A stretch of 64,000 bases of DNA from Chitinophaga pinensis DSM 2588 (GCF_000024005.1 NC_013132.1:5140001-5204000), one strand, 5' to 3'; positions 47,159 to 57,332 are shown, counted from the stretch's first letter. Notes: generated from the sequence alone by a model not told the origin. Numbers and translations: made by a program.

Positions 47159-47662
47159 CTATAGCGTTATAAATGGGAACATTTTTTCTGCTTTCCAGGG
47201 ACCATGTAAATAACGCCAGGTCTTCAGACCGGTTGTTTTTATATCAAAAGGCGTAAAATCCTGCGACAAGGCTTCGTGCAGTTGCTGCGCCTTAAAATTC
47301 GTCACTTTATTCTGTACTGTAATATGTGGTCGCAGTGTTTGTTTATCCTGCCGGATCAACCATGGTTCAAAAGCCTGTTGCAGACTTACATGTAACAATT
47401 GCAACTCCTCCGATTCCAGTCTGTAAGCGACCCCATTCCCGAAATGTACGATCCCCGCTACTTTCAGCGTCACAGGCTTTCTTTGTGCAGCCTTCTCCAG
47501 GGCAGTTGTAATCTCACTTTCACCTGCCGGTAAGTGATGGAATAATGTAATATGTGCATCCAGGTAATTCGCATGTGCAGGGAAGTATTTCCCACGCAGA
47601 TCAGTAAAATGTCGTTGATACACTTCTTCCATCTCCAATGTAACGATCAGGATACTACTCAT
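47159..47662 (-). CDS. 2'-5' RNA ligase family (2H phosphoesterase) protein
   Basis: A 167-residue cytoplasmic protein of the 2H superfamily. Two HIT motifs are present, DAHITLFHHLP and RPHITVQNKV, the signature pair that binds phosphates in 2'-5' RNA ligase and cyclic phosphodiesterases. An FGNGVAYRLES segment lies between. The substrate is unknown; tRNA half-joining or cyclic nucleotide processing is typical of the family. It stands alone, with the strong hairpin beyond its end. Confidence 0.9.
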   Translation of the reverse strand: MSSILIVTLEMEEVYQRHFTDLRGKYFPAHANYLDAHITLFHHLPAGESEITTALEKAAQRKPVTLKVAGIVHFGNGVAYRLESEELQLLHVSLQQAFEPWLIRQDKQTLRPHITVQNKVTNFKAQQLHEALSQDFTPFDIKTTGLKTWRYLHGPWKAEKMFPFITL

Positions 47663-47832
47663 TTTCTATATTAAATTCTACTCAATATTAAACGATTCTG
47701 TGTAACAAAGATGCGACGAAATCCGTTACTGATAAAGCTTATAGAAAAGCGCATGTTATAACACGCATAACAAATTAACGTAGACAGCTTAAAAAATGAA
47801 CAGCCGGTTACAATTTAATATTATTAAACGCT

Positions 47833-47840
47833 TAATTTTG
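47833..47840 (+). promoter_or_regulatory. -7 element for the propeller kinase
   Basis: TAATTTTG fits TAnnTTTG and lies 35 bases before the ATG at 47876. The -33 region has no clear TTTG. Confidence 0.45.
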
Positions 47841-47875
47841 AGGATGCAACAAAATCAGCAGAGAAAGAACCTATC

Positions 47876-50800
47876 ATGAGAAAAGCTTACCTATTACTGG
47901 TAACGATCATCATGTTAACCCAAACCATTAGAGCACAACAAGAGACGCCTTATTTCAATACGCTAAGGACTGAAAACGGGCTTTCCCACAATAAAGTTAA
48001 CTGCATCCTGCAGGACAAAAGGGGATTTATATGGTTTGGCACAGAGGACGGACTGAATAGATACGACGGTAAATATTTTACCATATTCAGAAAGACTCCC
48101 GGCGATACGACCTGCATATCGGGTAATATCATCAGCGACCTGCTTGAAGACGAGAATGGCATTATCTGGATTGCAACAGAAGATGGCGGCCTGAGTGCAT
48201 ACGACTACCGCCAGTCCCCCGATAAGCAATTCAGGCAATACCGCTATACGGACGGCAGTGAAAAAAGTATTCCGGATAATCATGTGAATGCGATCGTGGA
48301 TGATCAGCACGGTTATCTGTGGGTGGGTACCGGTAACTATCGTACCAGAAGATTTAATAAAAAGACAGGCGAGTTTTCACATCCGGTGAAAACTGGCACC
48401 ACGGCTATTCTGTCACTCAGCATGGACGCAAATGACAGTGTATGGGTAGGTCGTGCAGGCGGCGGATTGTTAAAGATCAATGCACGTACGTTGAAGTACT
48501 CGGCAGACAGGCGCTATGATGATCTTTACGCAAAACTGTCACACGTATCCGTTACAGCGTTATTCCGCGACCACAATAACGATATGTGGTATGGCGCCTG
48601 GGATAAAGTCCTGTATCACTATGACCACGTCCGCGACAGGGAAGAAAGTTTCAGCTACACGCCGGGTAAAAACTCTTTCCCGAATGATGAAGTCAATGCC
48701 TTTGCAGAAGATAAAGCGAATCGCCTCTGGATGGGCGGAAAGGACTCCGGTCTGATAGTCTATGATCCTGCACAGCATCATTTCTCCCATTACCGGCATC
48801 AGCCTTTTGCAGATGGTTCGATCGTCAATGACCATATCAATGACGTCTATATCGACAGGAATAATATTGTCTGGGTAGCTACGAATAACGGCATCAGTTA
48901 TCATAATCCCCTCTACTACCCTTTTAAACAGGTCTTCCTGCCGGGAACGGGTAAAGACATAAGCATCTATGATTTTTACAAGGATGCCGGTGGCAGGTTA
49001 TGGATAGGTACCAATGACGGGATTTTTATCAAACCGCCCGGAAAACAGCCCTTTGAGCACCGGCAGTTAAGCTGGAAAGGACAACCTTTAAGTGTGACCA
49101 AGTTTTTCCAGGATAGCGACGGCACTTTTTATATCGGCACTGATTACACGCTTTTCATATATGATACGCTGAAACAGACACTGTCTACCCTGCCTAATAC
49201 GGAAGGAGATCCGGTGATGAAAAAGCTGATCTCTTCCAGGATTGTATCTATTGTCAAAGACACCATGGATACGCACCCTGTACTCATTGTCTCTCCTTAT
49301 GGTCATTACCTGAGCTATTACGATTTTAAAGAGCAGCATTGGGTGACGCGTAGCGACTCTGTACATGCAATATTAAAAAGATATAATATCAAGGATAACC
49401 TGATCCGTAAAATGTACAAGGCAGCCAGTGGTAATATCTGGCTCGCCACTACCCGGCATGGCCTGGGCGACTGGCCACAGAAGGACGGACAGCAGATAAA
49501 GTACCTCAAAGGTATCAGCAATGATGATGTATATGATATCATGGAAGGACAGGCCGGTAATATCTGGATCAGTACTTATGGCGGCGGACTGAATTACCTA
49601 GATGTGCATACCCAGAAGGCACAGCATATCCCTGAATCAAGTAATCTGACGGAAGGACTGCAAACTGACAAAGATGGCAATGTGTGGATGGTCTGCAACG
49701 GGCATATACACAAATATGACCCCGCTGCAAAGATCTATAGCTGTTACGAACCGCCGACGCTGAAAAAGGACGGAGGAGTTAATGGTTATATGTACCAGGA
49801 TGAGCAGGGGAATATCTATGTAGGCGGTACGAATTATTACCTCAGTTTTCAGCCTGAGAAGATCTCCCTGATTAATACGGAGCCTGTTGTCTACCTGACC
49901 GACTTTAAGATCTTCAATAATTCCTACAGCGGTCTGCTGCAAAAACAGACCATTGAACTGGACTATAAACAAAACTATTTCTCCATTGAGTTTTCTGCCC
50001 CGGAATTCAGCGGCGATAATATACAATACTCCTACATGCTGGCTGGTGTAGATAAGACCTGGAACAACGTAGGGAAACGGAATTTTGCTTATTACTCTAA
50101 TCTGAAAGGAGGCGAATATACCTTCCTGGTCAAAGCGAGCAACTGGAAAGGCGTATTCGGTAACAGGGTAACAGCGCTGCATATTACCATCATCCCTCCT
50201 TTCTGGACCCGCTGGTGGTTTTACCTGGTATGCACACTGGTCATTGCGGCTGCTATTTACCTGCTGTACCGTTACCGGATCAATGAACTGCTGAAAAGAC
50301 ATGCCATCAGGAATGGTATTGCCCAGGATCTGCATGACAGTGTGGGCTCTACATTAAGTGGTATCTCCGTCTATAGTGAGGTAGCTAAAATCTATAATGA
50401 TCAGCAAAAGACAGAACAGCTGAAAGAGCTGCTGAACACGATCGGCCATACGGCCAATGAAATGATCTCGGAAATGTCGGATATCGTCTGGGCGATTAAT
50501 CCAAAGAATGACCATGTCAGCAGTATCGTGAAACGCATGGAATCTTACGCAAAACCATTATGTACCGCGAAAAAGATACAGTTCATCTTTAGCTGCGACC
50601 AGAAAATAGAAGACCTGAACCTGGCCATGAACCAGCGTAAGAACTTCTACCTGATATTCAAGGAAGCGGTCAACAATGCGTTGAAACATGCAGCCTGCAG
50701 CTTTATCAAAGTTAATATCAGCTACCGTAAAAACATGCTGGAGCTGGATATTGAAGATGACGGTATAGGATTTGATCATGATGCGGTGAAAAGTCCGGAA

Positions 50801-50929
50801 GTACTGACACTGTCTGGTAATGGACTTAGTAATATCCGGCACCGGGCCAGCGAAATGAATGCGGACCTGGGCATAGAAAGTGAACCATTAAAAGGGACAT
50901 ATTTAAAATTAAGCTTTCCGGTTACCTGA
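47876..50929 (+). CDS. Two-component-propeller sensor histidine kinase
   Basis: A 1017-residue membrane kinase. Signal peptide (about 1-20, cut at IRAQQ), then about 700 residues of propeller repeats (FNTLRTENGLSHNKVNCILQDKRGFIWFGTEDGLNRYDG and many DxxGxxWxGT blades), then a Y_Y_Y domain (YSYMLAGVDKTWNNVG), and a single membrane helix (WWFYLVCTLVIAAAIYLLY). The cytoplasmic HisKA_3 domain has the phospho-acceptor His820 in AQDLHDSVGSTLS and a HATPase domain with DDGIGFD and GNGLSNI. There is no fused receiver or DNA-binding domain, so it pairs with the LuxR-type regulator 31 bases downstream. The ligand is expected to be an extracellular glycan or its fragment. Confidence 0.94.
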   Translation: MRKAYLLLVTIIMLTQTIRAQQETPYFNTLRTENGLSHNKVNCILQDKRGFIWFGTEDGLNRYDGKYFTIFRKTPGDTTCISGNIISDLLEDENGIIWIATEDGGLSAYDYRQSPDKQFRQYRYTDGSEKSIPDNHVNAIVDDQHGYLWVGTGNYRTRRFNKKTGEFSHPVKTGTTAILSLSMDANDSVWVGRAGGGLLKINARTLKYSADRRYDDLYAKLSHVSVTALFRDHNNDMWYGAWDKVLYHYDHVRDREESFSYTPGKNSFPNDEVNAFAEDKANRLWMGGKDSGLIVYDPAQHHFSHYRHQPFADGSIVNDHINDVYIDRNNIVWVATNNGISYHNPLYYPFKQVFLPGTGKDISIYDFYKDAGGRLWIGTNDGIFIKPPGKQPFEHRQLSWKGQPLSVTKFFQDSDGTFYIGTDYTLFIYDTLKQTLSTLPNTEGDPVMKKLISSRIVSIVKDTMDTHPVLIVSPYGHYLSYYDFKEQHWVTRSDSVHAILKRYNIKDNLIRKMYKAASGNIWLATTRHGLGDWPQKDGQQIKYLKGISNDDVYDIMEGQAGNIWISTYGGGLNYLDVHTQKAQHIPESSNLTEGLQTDKDGNVWMVCNGHIHKYDPAAKIYSCYEPPTLKKDGGVNGYMYQDEQGNIYVGGTNYYLSFQPEKISLINTEPVVYLTDFKIFNNSYSGLLQKQTIELDYKQNYFSIEFSAPEFSGDNIQYSYMLAGVDKTWNNVGKRNFAYYSNLKGGEYTFLVKASNWKGVFGNRVTALHITIIPPFWTRWWFYLVCTLVIAAAIYLLYRYRINELLKRHAIRNGIAQDLHDSVGSTLSGISVYSEVAKIYNDQQKTEQLKELLNTIGHTANEMISEMSDIVWAINPKNDHVSSIVKRMESYAKPLCTAKKIQFIFSCDQKIEDLNLAMNQRKNFYLIFKEAVNNALKHAACSFIKVNISYRKNMLELDIEDDGIGFDHDAVKSPEVLTLSGNGLSNIRHRASEMNADLGIESEPLKGTYLKLSFPVT

Positions 50930-50960
50930 TAGCATATGGGTAACAACAAAAAAACGAAAC

Positions 50961-51608
50961 ATGAGTATACGCGTTGCCATTTTTGACGACAACAAAAACA
51001 TTCGCAATAGCATCAGGCTGTTACTGGATACGGCTCCTTCCATCGAGGTGGTAGGCGTGTTCAGCGACGCCCGGAATTGTGTGAACGATGTGCTGAACTG
51101 TAGTGCCGACATAGTACTGATGGACATTGAAATGCCGGAAATCAGCGGTATTGAAGCGATCAAACAGCTTAAAAAAGAAGTGCCGCATGTACAGATCCTC
51201 ATTCAAACGGTGTTTGAGGACGATGACAGGGTCTTTGACTCTATCTGTGCAGGGGCTTCAGGGTATATTCTGAAGAATCACCTGAACACAAGGCTGATTG
51301 ACGCCATACAGGAGCTGCAAACGGGTGGCTCTCCCATGAGTCCATCCATCGCCCGCCGCGTACTGAATCTTTTACAGAAAAGTGCCGTACAGAAGCCGGA
51401 GCCGAACAATGACAGCTATAATCTGACGGCCAGAGAGAAAGAAGTGCTGACCTGTATTGTGAACGGACAAAGTTACAAGATGATCGCCAGCGACCTGAAT
51501 ATCAGTTACGAAACGGTGCGCAGCCATGTGAAGAAGATCTATGAAAAGTTGCACGTAGCTTCTCTGACAGAGGCGGTTGCGCTGGCCATAAATCAACGTA
51601 TCGTATAG
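50961..51608 (+). CDS. LuxR-type response regulator, partner of the propeller kinase
   Basis: A 215-residue response regulator. The receiver domain has DD at 9-10, the phospho-acceptor Asp55 in LMDIEMPE, and YILKN with the conserved Lys. The C-terminal LuxR domain (about 150-205) has LTAREKEVLTCIVNGQSYKMIASDLNISYETVRSHVKKIYEKL. HisKA_3 kinases work with this NarL-type regulator class, so it forms a pair with the preceding gene 31 bases upstream. Confidence 0.95.
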   Translation: MSIRVAIFDDNKNIRNSIRLLLDTAPSIEVVGVFSDARNCVNDVLNCSADIVLMDIEMPEISGIEAIKQLKKEVPHVQILIQTVFEDDDRVFDSICAGASGYILKNHLNTRLIDAIQELQTGGSPMSPSIARRVLNLLQKSAVQKPEPNNDSYNLTAREKEVLTCIVNGQSYKMIASDLNISYETVRSHVKKIYEKLHVASLTEAVALAINQRIV

Positions 51609-51787
51609 TACTTTCTACCGGAAGGCGCCATCAATGGTCCCCCTTCTCCCCGATTTCGGTGATTTTCTGACATGTGCAGATAGGCTACCTTCGGGAGAAA
51701 TTCAGGTATCAAAAAGAAATTATGCAAGATATACTCCGACAGGAGACAAAAAACTAAATGATCTGTTTACGTTAATTTATCTGGTGT

Positions 51788-51815
51788 AGCCCTGTTCTCA
51801 GGGCTCTTTTTTTTT
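51788..51815 (+). terminator. Rho-independent terminator after the two-component pair
   Basis: AGCCCTG and CAGGGCT form a perfect 7-bp stem with a TTCT loop, followed by C and a run of nine T. It lies 180 bases beyond the regulator's stop. The interval holds no convincing gene; it may end a long 3' leader or a short untranslated RNA. Confidence 0.85.
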
Positions 51816-51836
51816 ATTACCTGGTTCTACAGGTCA

Positions 51837-53633
51837 TTAGTGATCCGTCAATGACTCCATGAAAGCAATGATGCTTTTCTTTTCTTCTTCGGATAAATGC
51901 AAGGGATCCGCAGACAGCGTCTGACCCGGCAGATCGATACCGTAACCGGCAGCCCCCCCTTTATTATAGAATTCCATTACCTCGTCCAGTGTCTTATAAG
52001 CGCCATTATGCATATAAGGAGCCGTTTTAGCGATATTACGGATAGTGGGCGTCTTAAAGGCATATTGCAGTCCTTCCAGCTGTGTATGCGTATATCGCCC
52101 CATATCAGGATCCAGTTTAGCTACTCCGGGAGCAACCAGTACACCCAGTACTTCCGACTCTGTGGTGGCAAATGAGGGCGCTGCAGTACCGTTGAAAAGC
52201 GGCATAAAGTGACAGGTGGCACAACGCGCTTTTCCCATGAAAAGGTTCAGCCCTTTTTTCTGCTGCCCCGTCAGCGCATTACTGTCACCTCTCATATAGT
52301 TGTCCAGGTTTGAGCGGAAAGGGTGTAATTCGCGGATATAAGCGGCGATCGCCCTTGTAACGTGTCTTGGTAGTATAGTATCCTGAATGTCCGGGAAAGC
52401 TGCTTTAAATTGCGATTTTAAAGCGGGCTCCTGATTCAGCCAGCTGGCTACTTTCTCCGGAGAAGACTGCATCTCGGCTTCGTTATGCAGAACGTCCAGC
52501 ACCTGATTTTCCAGCGTCGGGGAACGCATATCATAGAACTGGGCCTGTTGCAGACCGGCATATAATAAAGTCGGGGTATTGCGCAGTACGGTGGCACTGC
52601 CGTCAAGGGAAGTGTTTTTAGGCATACCGTCCGTCAATGCCTTCTCCGGCATGTGACAGCTGCTACAGCTTCTCTGACCGTTACCGGCCAGTCTGTTTTC
52701 ATAGAATAACATTTTTCCCAGTGCCACCTTTTCCGGCGTAGGAACCGCATCCGCATTGTGTACGAAATAAGCGGTATTAAAGGCGCTGCTGTCGAACAGG
52801 GTACGCGCGGTATTCTTCAGTGCCTGCGGATATGCAATAGGTTGTAAGCCGGCACTGTAAAACCAGTCGGTCATTGCTGCCGAAAGTGGATGTAGCTGTT
52901 GGGACATAAATAGCGCGTAGTCAAATTCACCGGGACTTGTTGCTTGCTCTGTTACCGCTATTACTCGATCCAGTCTTTTAAGGAGATTATCCGGCGCTGC
53001 TATAAAGGCCATCATTTCCTTTACAGCCGACAGTGCCACGCCTGTTTCAGGAATGCCCCATCCACACAAAGGCGTATCAAAACCACTGATACCCAATACC
53101 TCCACGCGGAATACTTCCATTTTACAGGCATCAAAGATGTGGGCGGTATCAAAACGGGTATTTTCAATGGTATGTCTGAGAGGAATCAGGCTGGATATAA
53201 ACCCTTTTGCTTCTTTTAACAGTGCAGCGGATGCGCTTGTATCATAGGGGAATAACAGTTCCTCCATTACCTGCAGCCCCGCAGGATCACTCATTTTGTT
53301 CTCTTCCACTTCTATCTCTGGTAAAGGTGGTCCGTTTAGCTGGCGGGAAGTAGCCGGTGCATAATAAACACTGAACCATTCCAGTTGCTTGAACAATCGC
53401 CTGCAATCACTAAAAGCAGCCCGTAGTTCCGCTTCCTTTGCCGGTGTTGCTGCCAGTGACTGTAAACGCGTAGCGCCTGCTTCCAGGGAATCCATATGCT
53501 GATTGAGCCACTGGTGAACAAGGCTGTCCAGGTCTGCAGAACTGCTTGTTGTTGCAAATGGTGTGGTGTTGGTACATGATAGCCAGGTACTGAGGACGAT
53601 TACACCGGCAATCAAAGATTTGCTGAGTTTCAT
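51837..53633 (-). CDS. Dihaem cytochrome c peroxidase, lipoprotein
   Basis: A 598-residue protein. A lipoprotein signal ends at Cys20 (STWLSC). Residues of about 30-290 form a helical N-terminal extension with LQVMEELLFPYD and CKMEVFRVEVLGISGFDTPLCGWG. The C-terminal part is the CcpA/MauG dihaem domain with CSSCH at 323-327 and CATCH at 471-475, and the ending APYMHNGAYKTLDEVMEFYNKGG. Bacteroidota often carry this longer form. It reduces peroxide, or serves as an oxidase, in the periplasm. It follows the PhoX-like gene by 73 bases on the same strand. Confidence 0.92.
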   Translation of the reverse strand: MKLSKSLIAGVIVLSTWLSCTNTTPFATTSSSADLDSLVHQWLNQHMDSLEAGATRLQSLAATPAKEAELRAAFSDCRRLFKQLEWFSVYYAPATSRQLNGPPLPEIEVEENKMSDPAGLQVMEELLFPYDTSASAALLKEAKGFISSLIPLRHTIENTRFDTAHIFDACKMEVFRVEVLGISGFDTPLCGWGIPETGVALSAVKEMMAFIAAPDNLLKRLDRVIAVTEQATSPGEFDYALFMSQQLHPLSAAMTDWFYSAGLQPIAYPQALKNTARTLFDSSAFNTAYFVHNADAVPTPEKVALGKMLFYENRLAGNGQRSCSSCHMPEKALTDGMPKNTSLDGSATVLRNTPTLLYAGLQQAQFYDMRSPTLENQVLDVLHNEAEMQSSPEKVASWLNQEPALKSQFKAAFPDIQDTILPRHVTRAIAAYIRELHPFRSNLDNYMRGDSNALTGQQKKGLNLFMGKARCATCHFMPLFNGTAAPSFATTESEVLGVLVAPGVAKLDPDMGRYTHTQLEGLQYAFKTPTIRNIAKTAPYMHNGAYKTLDEVMEFYNKGGAAGYGIDLPGQTLSADPLHLSEEEKKSIIAFMESLTDH

Positions 53634-53706
53634 ATGCTGTAGAATGGAAAAAGTTTCCCTCCTTACGAAGGGAAACTGTATACTTCAGGACAGTAAAACA
53701 AGAGGA

Positions 53707-55182
53707 TTATTTTTCGATACCGGTGATGATCACAGTCTGACCGCCTTCTTTGTTGGTTGTCAGTCCGCTACCATCTGCGTTGGCAAATTTATTGTCCGTC
53801 CAGGTGTGCGGGTGAATATTTACCACAAAGGTGTTTGGTTTACCCACCAGGTCAGAAATGTCATACATAGCGCCATATTCCCAGGAGCCCAGGCGGGTTT
53901 CATTGGCCGGGTTGTATTTGCTGTTGAATGCAGCATCATTGCGACGCTGGTCCATTTCCAGCATAGGTTTCAGCGCTTTGGTAGCGATATTATACTGCCA
54001 GATACGACCGTCGTGTTTGTTATCAGCATAATAAGAATCGCCATCTTCCTGGATGTAGACGAAGTTCTCCGTTACACAAAGGTTATCCGGATTTACTACG
54101 CTGTTACCCGGATCAACATTACCATCCAGTAATGGCGTTAGTTTACCTTTCAGTGGATTAGCAGCATCCAGCACCAGCTGGTATACACGGCCCCACATGG
54201 TCAGACCGGCAACAGGTGTTTTCTTATCGGACTGGCTTACACCGGTAGCAGTGAAGTACAGTTTACGGTTATTTTCAACAGAACCTTTACCATAATCCAG
54301 GTCTTCCACACGGGCAAACTGGATAGCTTTTTTAGCAACTGTCTGGGCAGCCAGTTCAGCGCCGGTGCTGGTTGGCACGTTTTCATAGGCTACGAATTCC
54401 ACATCATATGACTTGCCCACTTCCATGTCCGTTTCTACGATGTTCTGATCAAGACGACGCAACATATACAGCGTACCGTTACTCAGGTCACCTACGGTAT
54501 TGGACAGGTAAAGGTTTACCTGACCAAGACCCTGACGGCTGCTTTCATCTTCACCAATGAAGACAGCAGTCTTACCAGGGAATGCATTTTTGGATAAAGG
54601 CACGGCGTTTTCAGCGCTGCATTTACCTAAAGCAGGTTTGGTACGGTTTGACTTTTTCAGGTCAGCGGAACCCAGTGGATCGATCGCGTGGATCATTGAT
54701 TCACCATCCGTTTCACCGGCAGTGAGGAACATCGGACCAAAGCCATGTTCTGCAGCACTGGTCAGTGTAGCAGAGCAAAGACGCATACTACCGCCTTCAG
54801 CGTCTACAATGTATTCGCCTTTTACCGGTTTCAGGAACTTATCCAGGTATACGCGCGACACAGAAAAGAGGATCTCGTGGTTATTGATCATGATGTAACC
54901 CTCTCCGTTAGGATCTTTCATCATACCAGCACCATCTGGCTGTGCACCGTATCTGAATGCCGGTGAACCAGGCAGGGTATCATCACTGCTGATCAGCGGA
55001 TAAATTTTCAGGTTGTCAAAGCCGGAGAGCGATTTTACCAGGGAAGGCGTGTTGGAATGTGCCTCAATACCTGACCCTGTTTCAGGTGTCTTGGTGTTGT
55101 CAATTGTGTCATTGCTACAGCTTGCTATCAGTGCCGCTGCCACCAGCGGACTGATACGGGTCATCAGAGAATTAAGCTTCAT
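53707..55182 (-). CDS. PhoX-like (DUF839) lipoprotein phosphatase
   Basis: A 491-residue lipoprotein. The ATG at 55182 gives a signal ending LIASC (Cys about 22); a frame start at 55221 is less suitable. The protein is a beta-propeller of the PhoX/DUF839 type: YIMINNHE (the NHE metal-site motif), GGSMRLCSATLT, FIGEDESSRQG, NPDNLCVTENFVYIQEDGD and GRIWQYNIATK. PhoX enzymes are calcium- and iron-dependent alkaline phosphatases. Whether all metal ligands are kept cannot be judged by eye, so phosphatase activity is probable but not certain. The cytochrome c peroxidase gene follows in the same direction. Confidence 0.85.
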   Translation of the reverse strand: MKLNSLMTRISPLVAAALIASCSNDTIDNTKTPETGSGIEAHSNTPSLVKSLSGFDNLKIYPLISSDDTLPGSPAFRYGAQPDGAGMMKDPNGEGYIMINNHEILFSVSRVYLDKFLKPVKGEYIVDAEGGSMRLCSATLTSAAEHGFGPMFLTAGETDGESMIHAIDPLGSADLKKSNRTKPALGKCSAENAVPLSKNAFPGKTAVFIGEDESSRQGLGQVNLYLSNTVGDLSNGTLYMLRRLDQNIVETDMEVGKSYDVEFVAYENVPTSTGAELAAQTVAKKAIQFARVEDLDYGKGSVENNRKLYFTATGVSQSDKKTPVAGLTMWGRVYQLVLDAANPLKGKLTPLLDGNVDPGNSVVNPDNLCVTENFVYIQEDGDSYYADNKHDGRIWQYNIATKALKPMLEMDQRRNDAAFNSKYNPANETRLGSWEYGAMYDISDLVGKPNTFVVNIHPHTWTDNKFANADGSGLTTNKEGGQTVIITGIEK

Positions 55183-55666
55183 GGGTTGATAGATTTGAGT
55201 CTCGCAATATCCAGCGCCCATGTTGCCGTAATGTTAAAAAGGTATTAAATGAATGTGAAGAAAAAATCAGGCATGGGGAACCGATTGGCTGGCCCCAGCA
55301 TACAACGCCATCCCAACCAGAAGACAGAAGATATCGGGCAAGGTTACAAGAGCCGTTCTAATTGCAGGTACTGATCAGCACAACAGGAGTACCGAAATAA
55401 GGATGGAAGGTTCAGCGGGGAGATGCATAGTAAACTAATCTTGACAAGTCGAAGGTAGATTCACCGGCAGTCGCATTCAACCCGGTTCTTGCGATATCCA
55501 AAATTATCTTATGGCAGCTTACAATAATCCGGAACGTGTTGCCGTTTAAGTAACGCATCCTATAATTCCATCGTTCGCGCAGCAACCATATACTTTTTAT
55601 TTACTGATTTTAAACCCTCATTCTCCAGATCCATTACCGGTAAATTCCGAACAAAACACACATACT
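55183..55666. other. Divergent promoter region between PhoX-like and GH99-like genes
   Basis: A 484-base gap between two divergent genes. On the leftward strand TAATTTTG (55506-55499) fits the -7 consensus but would leave a leader of about 310 bases. On the rightward strand only a weak TACTTTTT (55591) is seen. A 41-codon rightward frame at 55249-55374 has no supporting feature. Confidence 0.3.
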
Positions 55667-57325
55667 ATGAAAATCAGCAATCGTGTACTCGTAGCGATCA
55701 GTCTCCTCTTTGCTATCAGTTGTACCAAAAAAAGCCTCACTGAGGCTGACACTCTCTCCGGCACAAAGAATATATTGGCAAACGCCCAGGCATCTCCCGT
55801 AGGTGATGTGGTGGGGAAAATCACAGTCGGTTACCAGGGCTGGTTTGCCTGTACAGGAGATGGCTCTCCTATCAATGCCTGGTGGCACTGGACGCAGAAC
55901 TGGGGCCAGTCGCCTTCTGCGACCAACAACGGTATCAAGTCCTGGCCTGATGTAAGGGATTACAGCAACACTTACACAACTGCCTGGCCTGCGCTGAACA
56001 ACGGACAACCGGCAAAGCTGTTCTCTTCCTTCTCTGACCAGACGGTAAATACTCACTTCCTCTGGATGCAGCAGCATAACATCGACGTTGCCGCGTTACA
56101 GCGTTTCAATCCGAATGGACAGGAAGGTCCGGTAAGGGATGCCATCACTGCTAAAGTGAAAACGGCGGCAGAAACCTATGGCCGTAAGTTTTACATCATG
56201 TATGATGTTAGCGGCTGGACTAACATGCAGTCAGAGATCAAGACTGACTGGACCAACAAAATGTCCGCTTACACATCCTCAACAGCCTACGCTTATCAGA
56301 ATGGTAAGCCGGTGGTATGTATCTGGGGTTTTGGCTTTAATGACGATAACCACCCCTGGTCAGCAGCTGTTTGTCTGGAGGTAATTAACTGGTTCAAAAG
56401 CCAGGGTTGTTATGTAATCGGAGGTATCCCTACTCACTGGCGGAATGAAACCAGCGATTCCAGACCCGGATTCCTGAACACCTACAAAGCGCTGAATATG
56501 ATCTCGCCATGGATGGTGGGACGTATCGGTAATGTCAACGATGCGGATAATTTCTATACCAATGTCAATACGCCTGACCAGGCTTATTGTAATGCAAATG
56601 GTATTGATTATCAGCCATGCGTATTACCAGGCGATCTGCAGGAAAGACAACGCGCCCATGGCGACTTTATGTGGCGTCAGTTCTATAACATGGTCAGAGT
56701 GGGATGTCAGGGTATTTACATCTCCATGTTTGATGAATACAATGAAGGTAACCAGATTGCCAAGACAGCGGAGAATATCAGTCAGATACCGGCGGGTTCC
56801 GCTTTCCGTACATTGGATGAAGATGGTACGGCCTGTTCTTCGGATTATTACCTGCGCCTGACCGGTGATGGTGGTCGTATGCTGAAAGGACAGATTGCAT
56901 TGACGGCTGTTCGTCCGACGCCGACTATTCCTGGTGGTACGGTGATCCCGATTGGTCAGACAGTGACCATTAAAGGCTTCAACAACCAGTATGTATGCAG
57001 TGAAGGCAATACACAGCCCATGATCTGTAACCGTGCCGTGGCACAGTCCTGGGAACAGTTTACCGTAGTGGATGCAGGTGGTGGCAGAGTTGCGCTGCGT
57101 AATCAGGGTAATTATGTCTGCTCAGAGAATGGTACGCAGGCGGTGAATTGTAACCGTGCGTCTGTTGGTCCATGGGAACAGTTTGAATGGATCAGTAACA
57201 GTGATGGTACAATTTCCTTCAGAGGTAACAACGGCGCTTATCTGTCGGCAGAAGACGGTATGGCCCGTATGACCTGCACCAAGACGACAATTGGTGCTGC
57301 AGAAAAGTTCAAAATCAACCAGTAA
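55667..57325 (+). CDS. GH99/GH71-like glycosidase lipoprotein with beta-trefoil
   Basis: A 552-residue lipoprotein; the signal ends at FAISC (Cys19). The main domain (about 50-410) matches GH99/GH71-like enzymes: VGYQGWFACTGDGSPINAWWHW, VAALQRF, FYIMYDVSGW, KPVVCIWGFGF and ISMFDEYNEGNQIAKTAE, then DEDGTACSSDYYLRLTG. The last 120 residues are three beta-trefoil-like repeats (IKGFNNQYVCSEG, ALRNQGNYVCSENG, FRGNNGAYLSAEDG), a fascin/ricin-type carbohydrate-binding domain. It probably cuts an alpha-mannan or xylan-type polysaccharide at the surface; the exact substrate is unknown. Confidence 0.88.
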   Translation: MKISNRVLVAISLLFAISCTKKSLTEADTLSGTKNILANAQASPVGDVVGKITVGYQGWFACTGDGSPINAWWHWTQNWGQSPSATNNGIKSWPDVRDYSNTYTTAWPALNNGQPAKLFSSFSDQTVNTHFLWMQQHNIDVAALQRFNPNGQEGPVRDAITAKVKTAAETYGRKFYIMYDVSGWTNMQSEIKTDWTNKMSAYTSSTAYAYQNGKPVVCIWGFGFNDDNHPWSAAVCLEVINWFKSQGCYVIGGIPTHWRNETSDSRPGFLNTYKALNMISPWMVGRIGNVNDADNFYTNVNTPDQAYCNANGIDYQPCVLPGDLQERQRAHGDFMWRQFYNMVRVGCQGIYISMFDEYNEGNQIAKTAENISQIPAGSAFRTLDEDGTACSSDYYLRLTGDGGRMLKGQIALTAVRPTPTIPGGTVIPIGQTVTIKGFNNQYVCSEGNTQPMICNRAVAQSWEQFTVVDAGGGRVALRNQGNYVCSENGTQAVNCNRASVGPWEQFEWISNSDGTISFRGNNGAYLSAEDGMARMTCTKTTIGAAEKFKINQ

Positions 57326-57332
57326 TAAACGA

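Noticed and set aside
51722..51757. 11-codon frame before the terminator at 51788
   Set aside because: Too short and without a start-site signal or conserved feature.
55249..55374. 41-codon rightward frame upstream of the GH99-like gene
   Set aside because: No signal, family resemblance or promoter at a fitting distance; it lies in a divergent control region.
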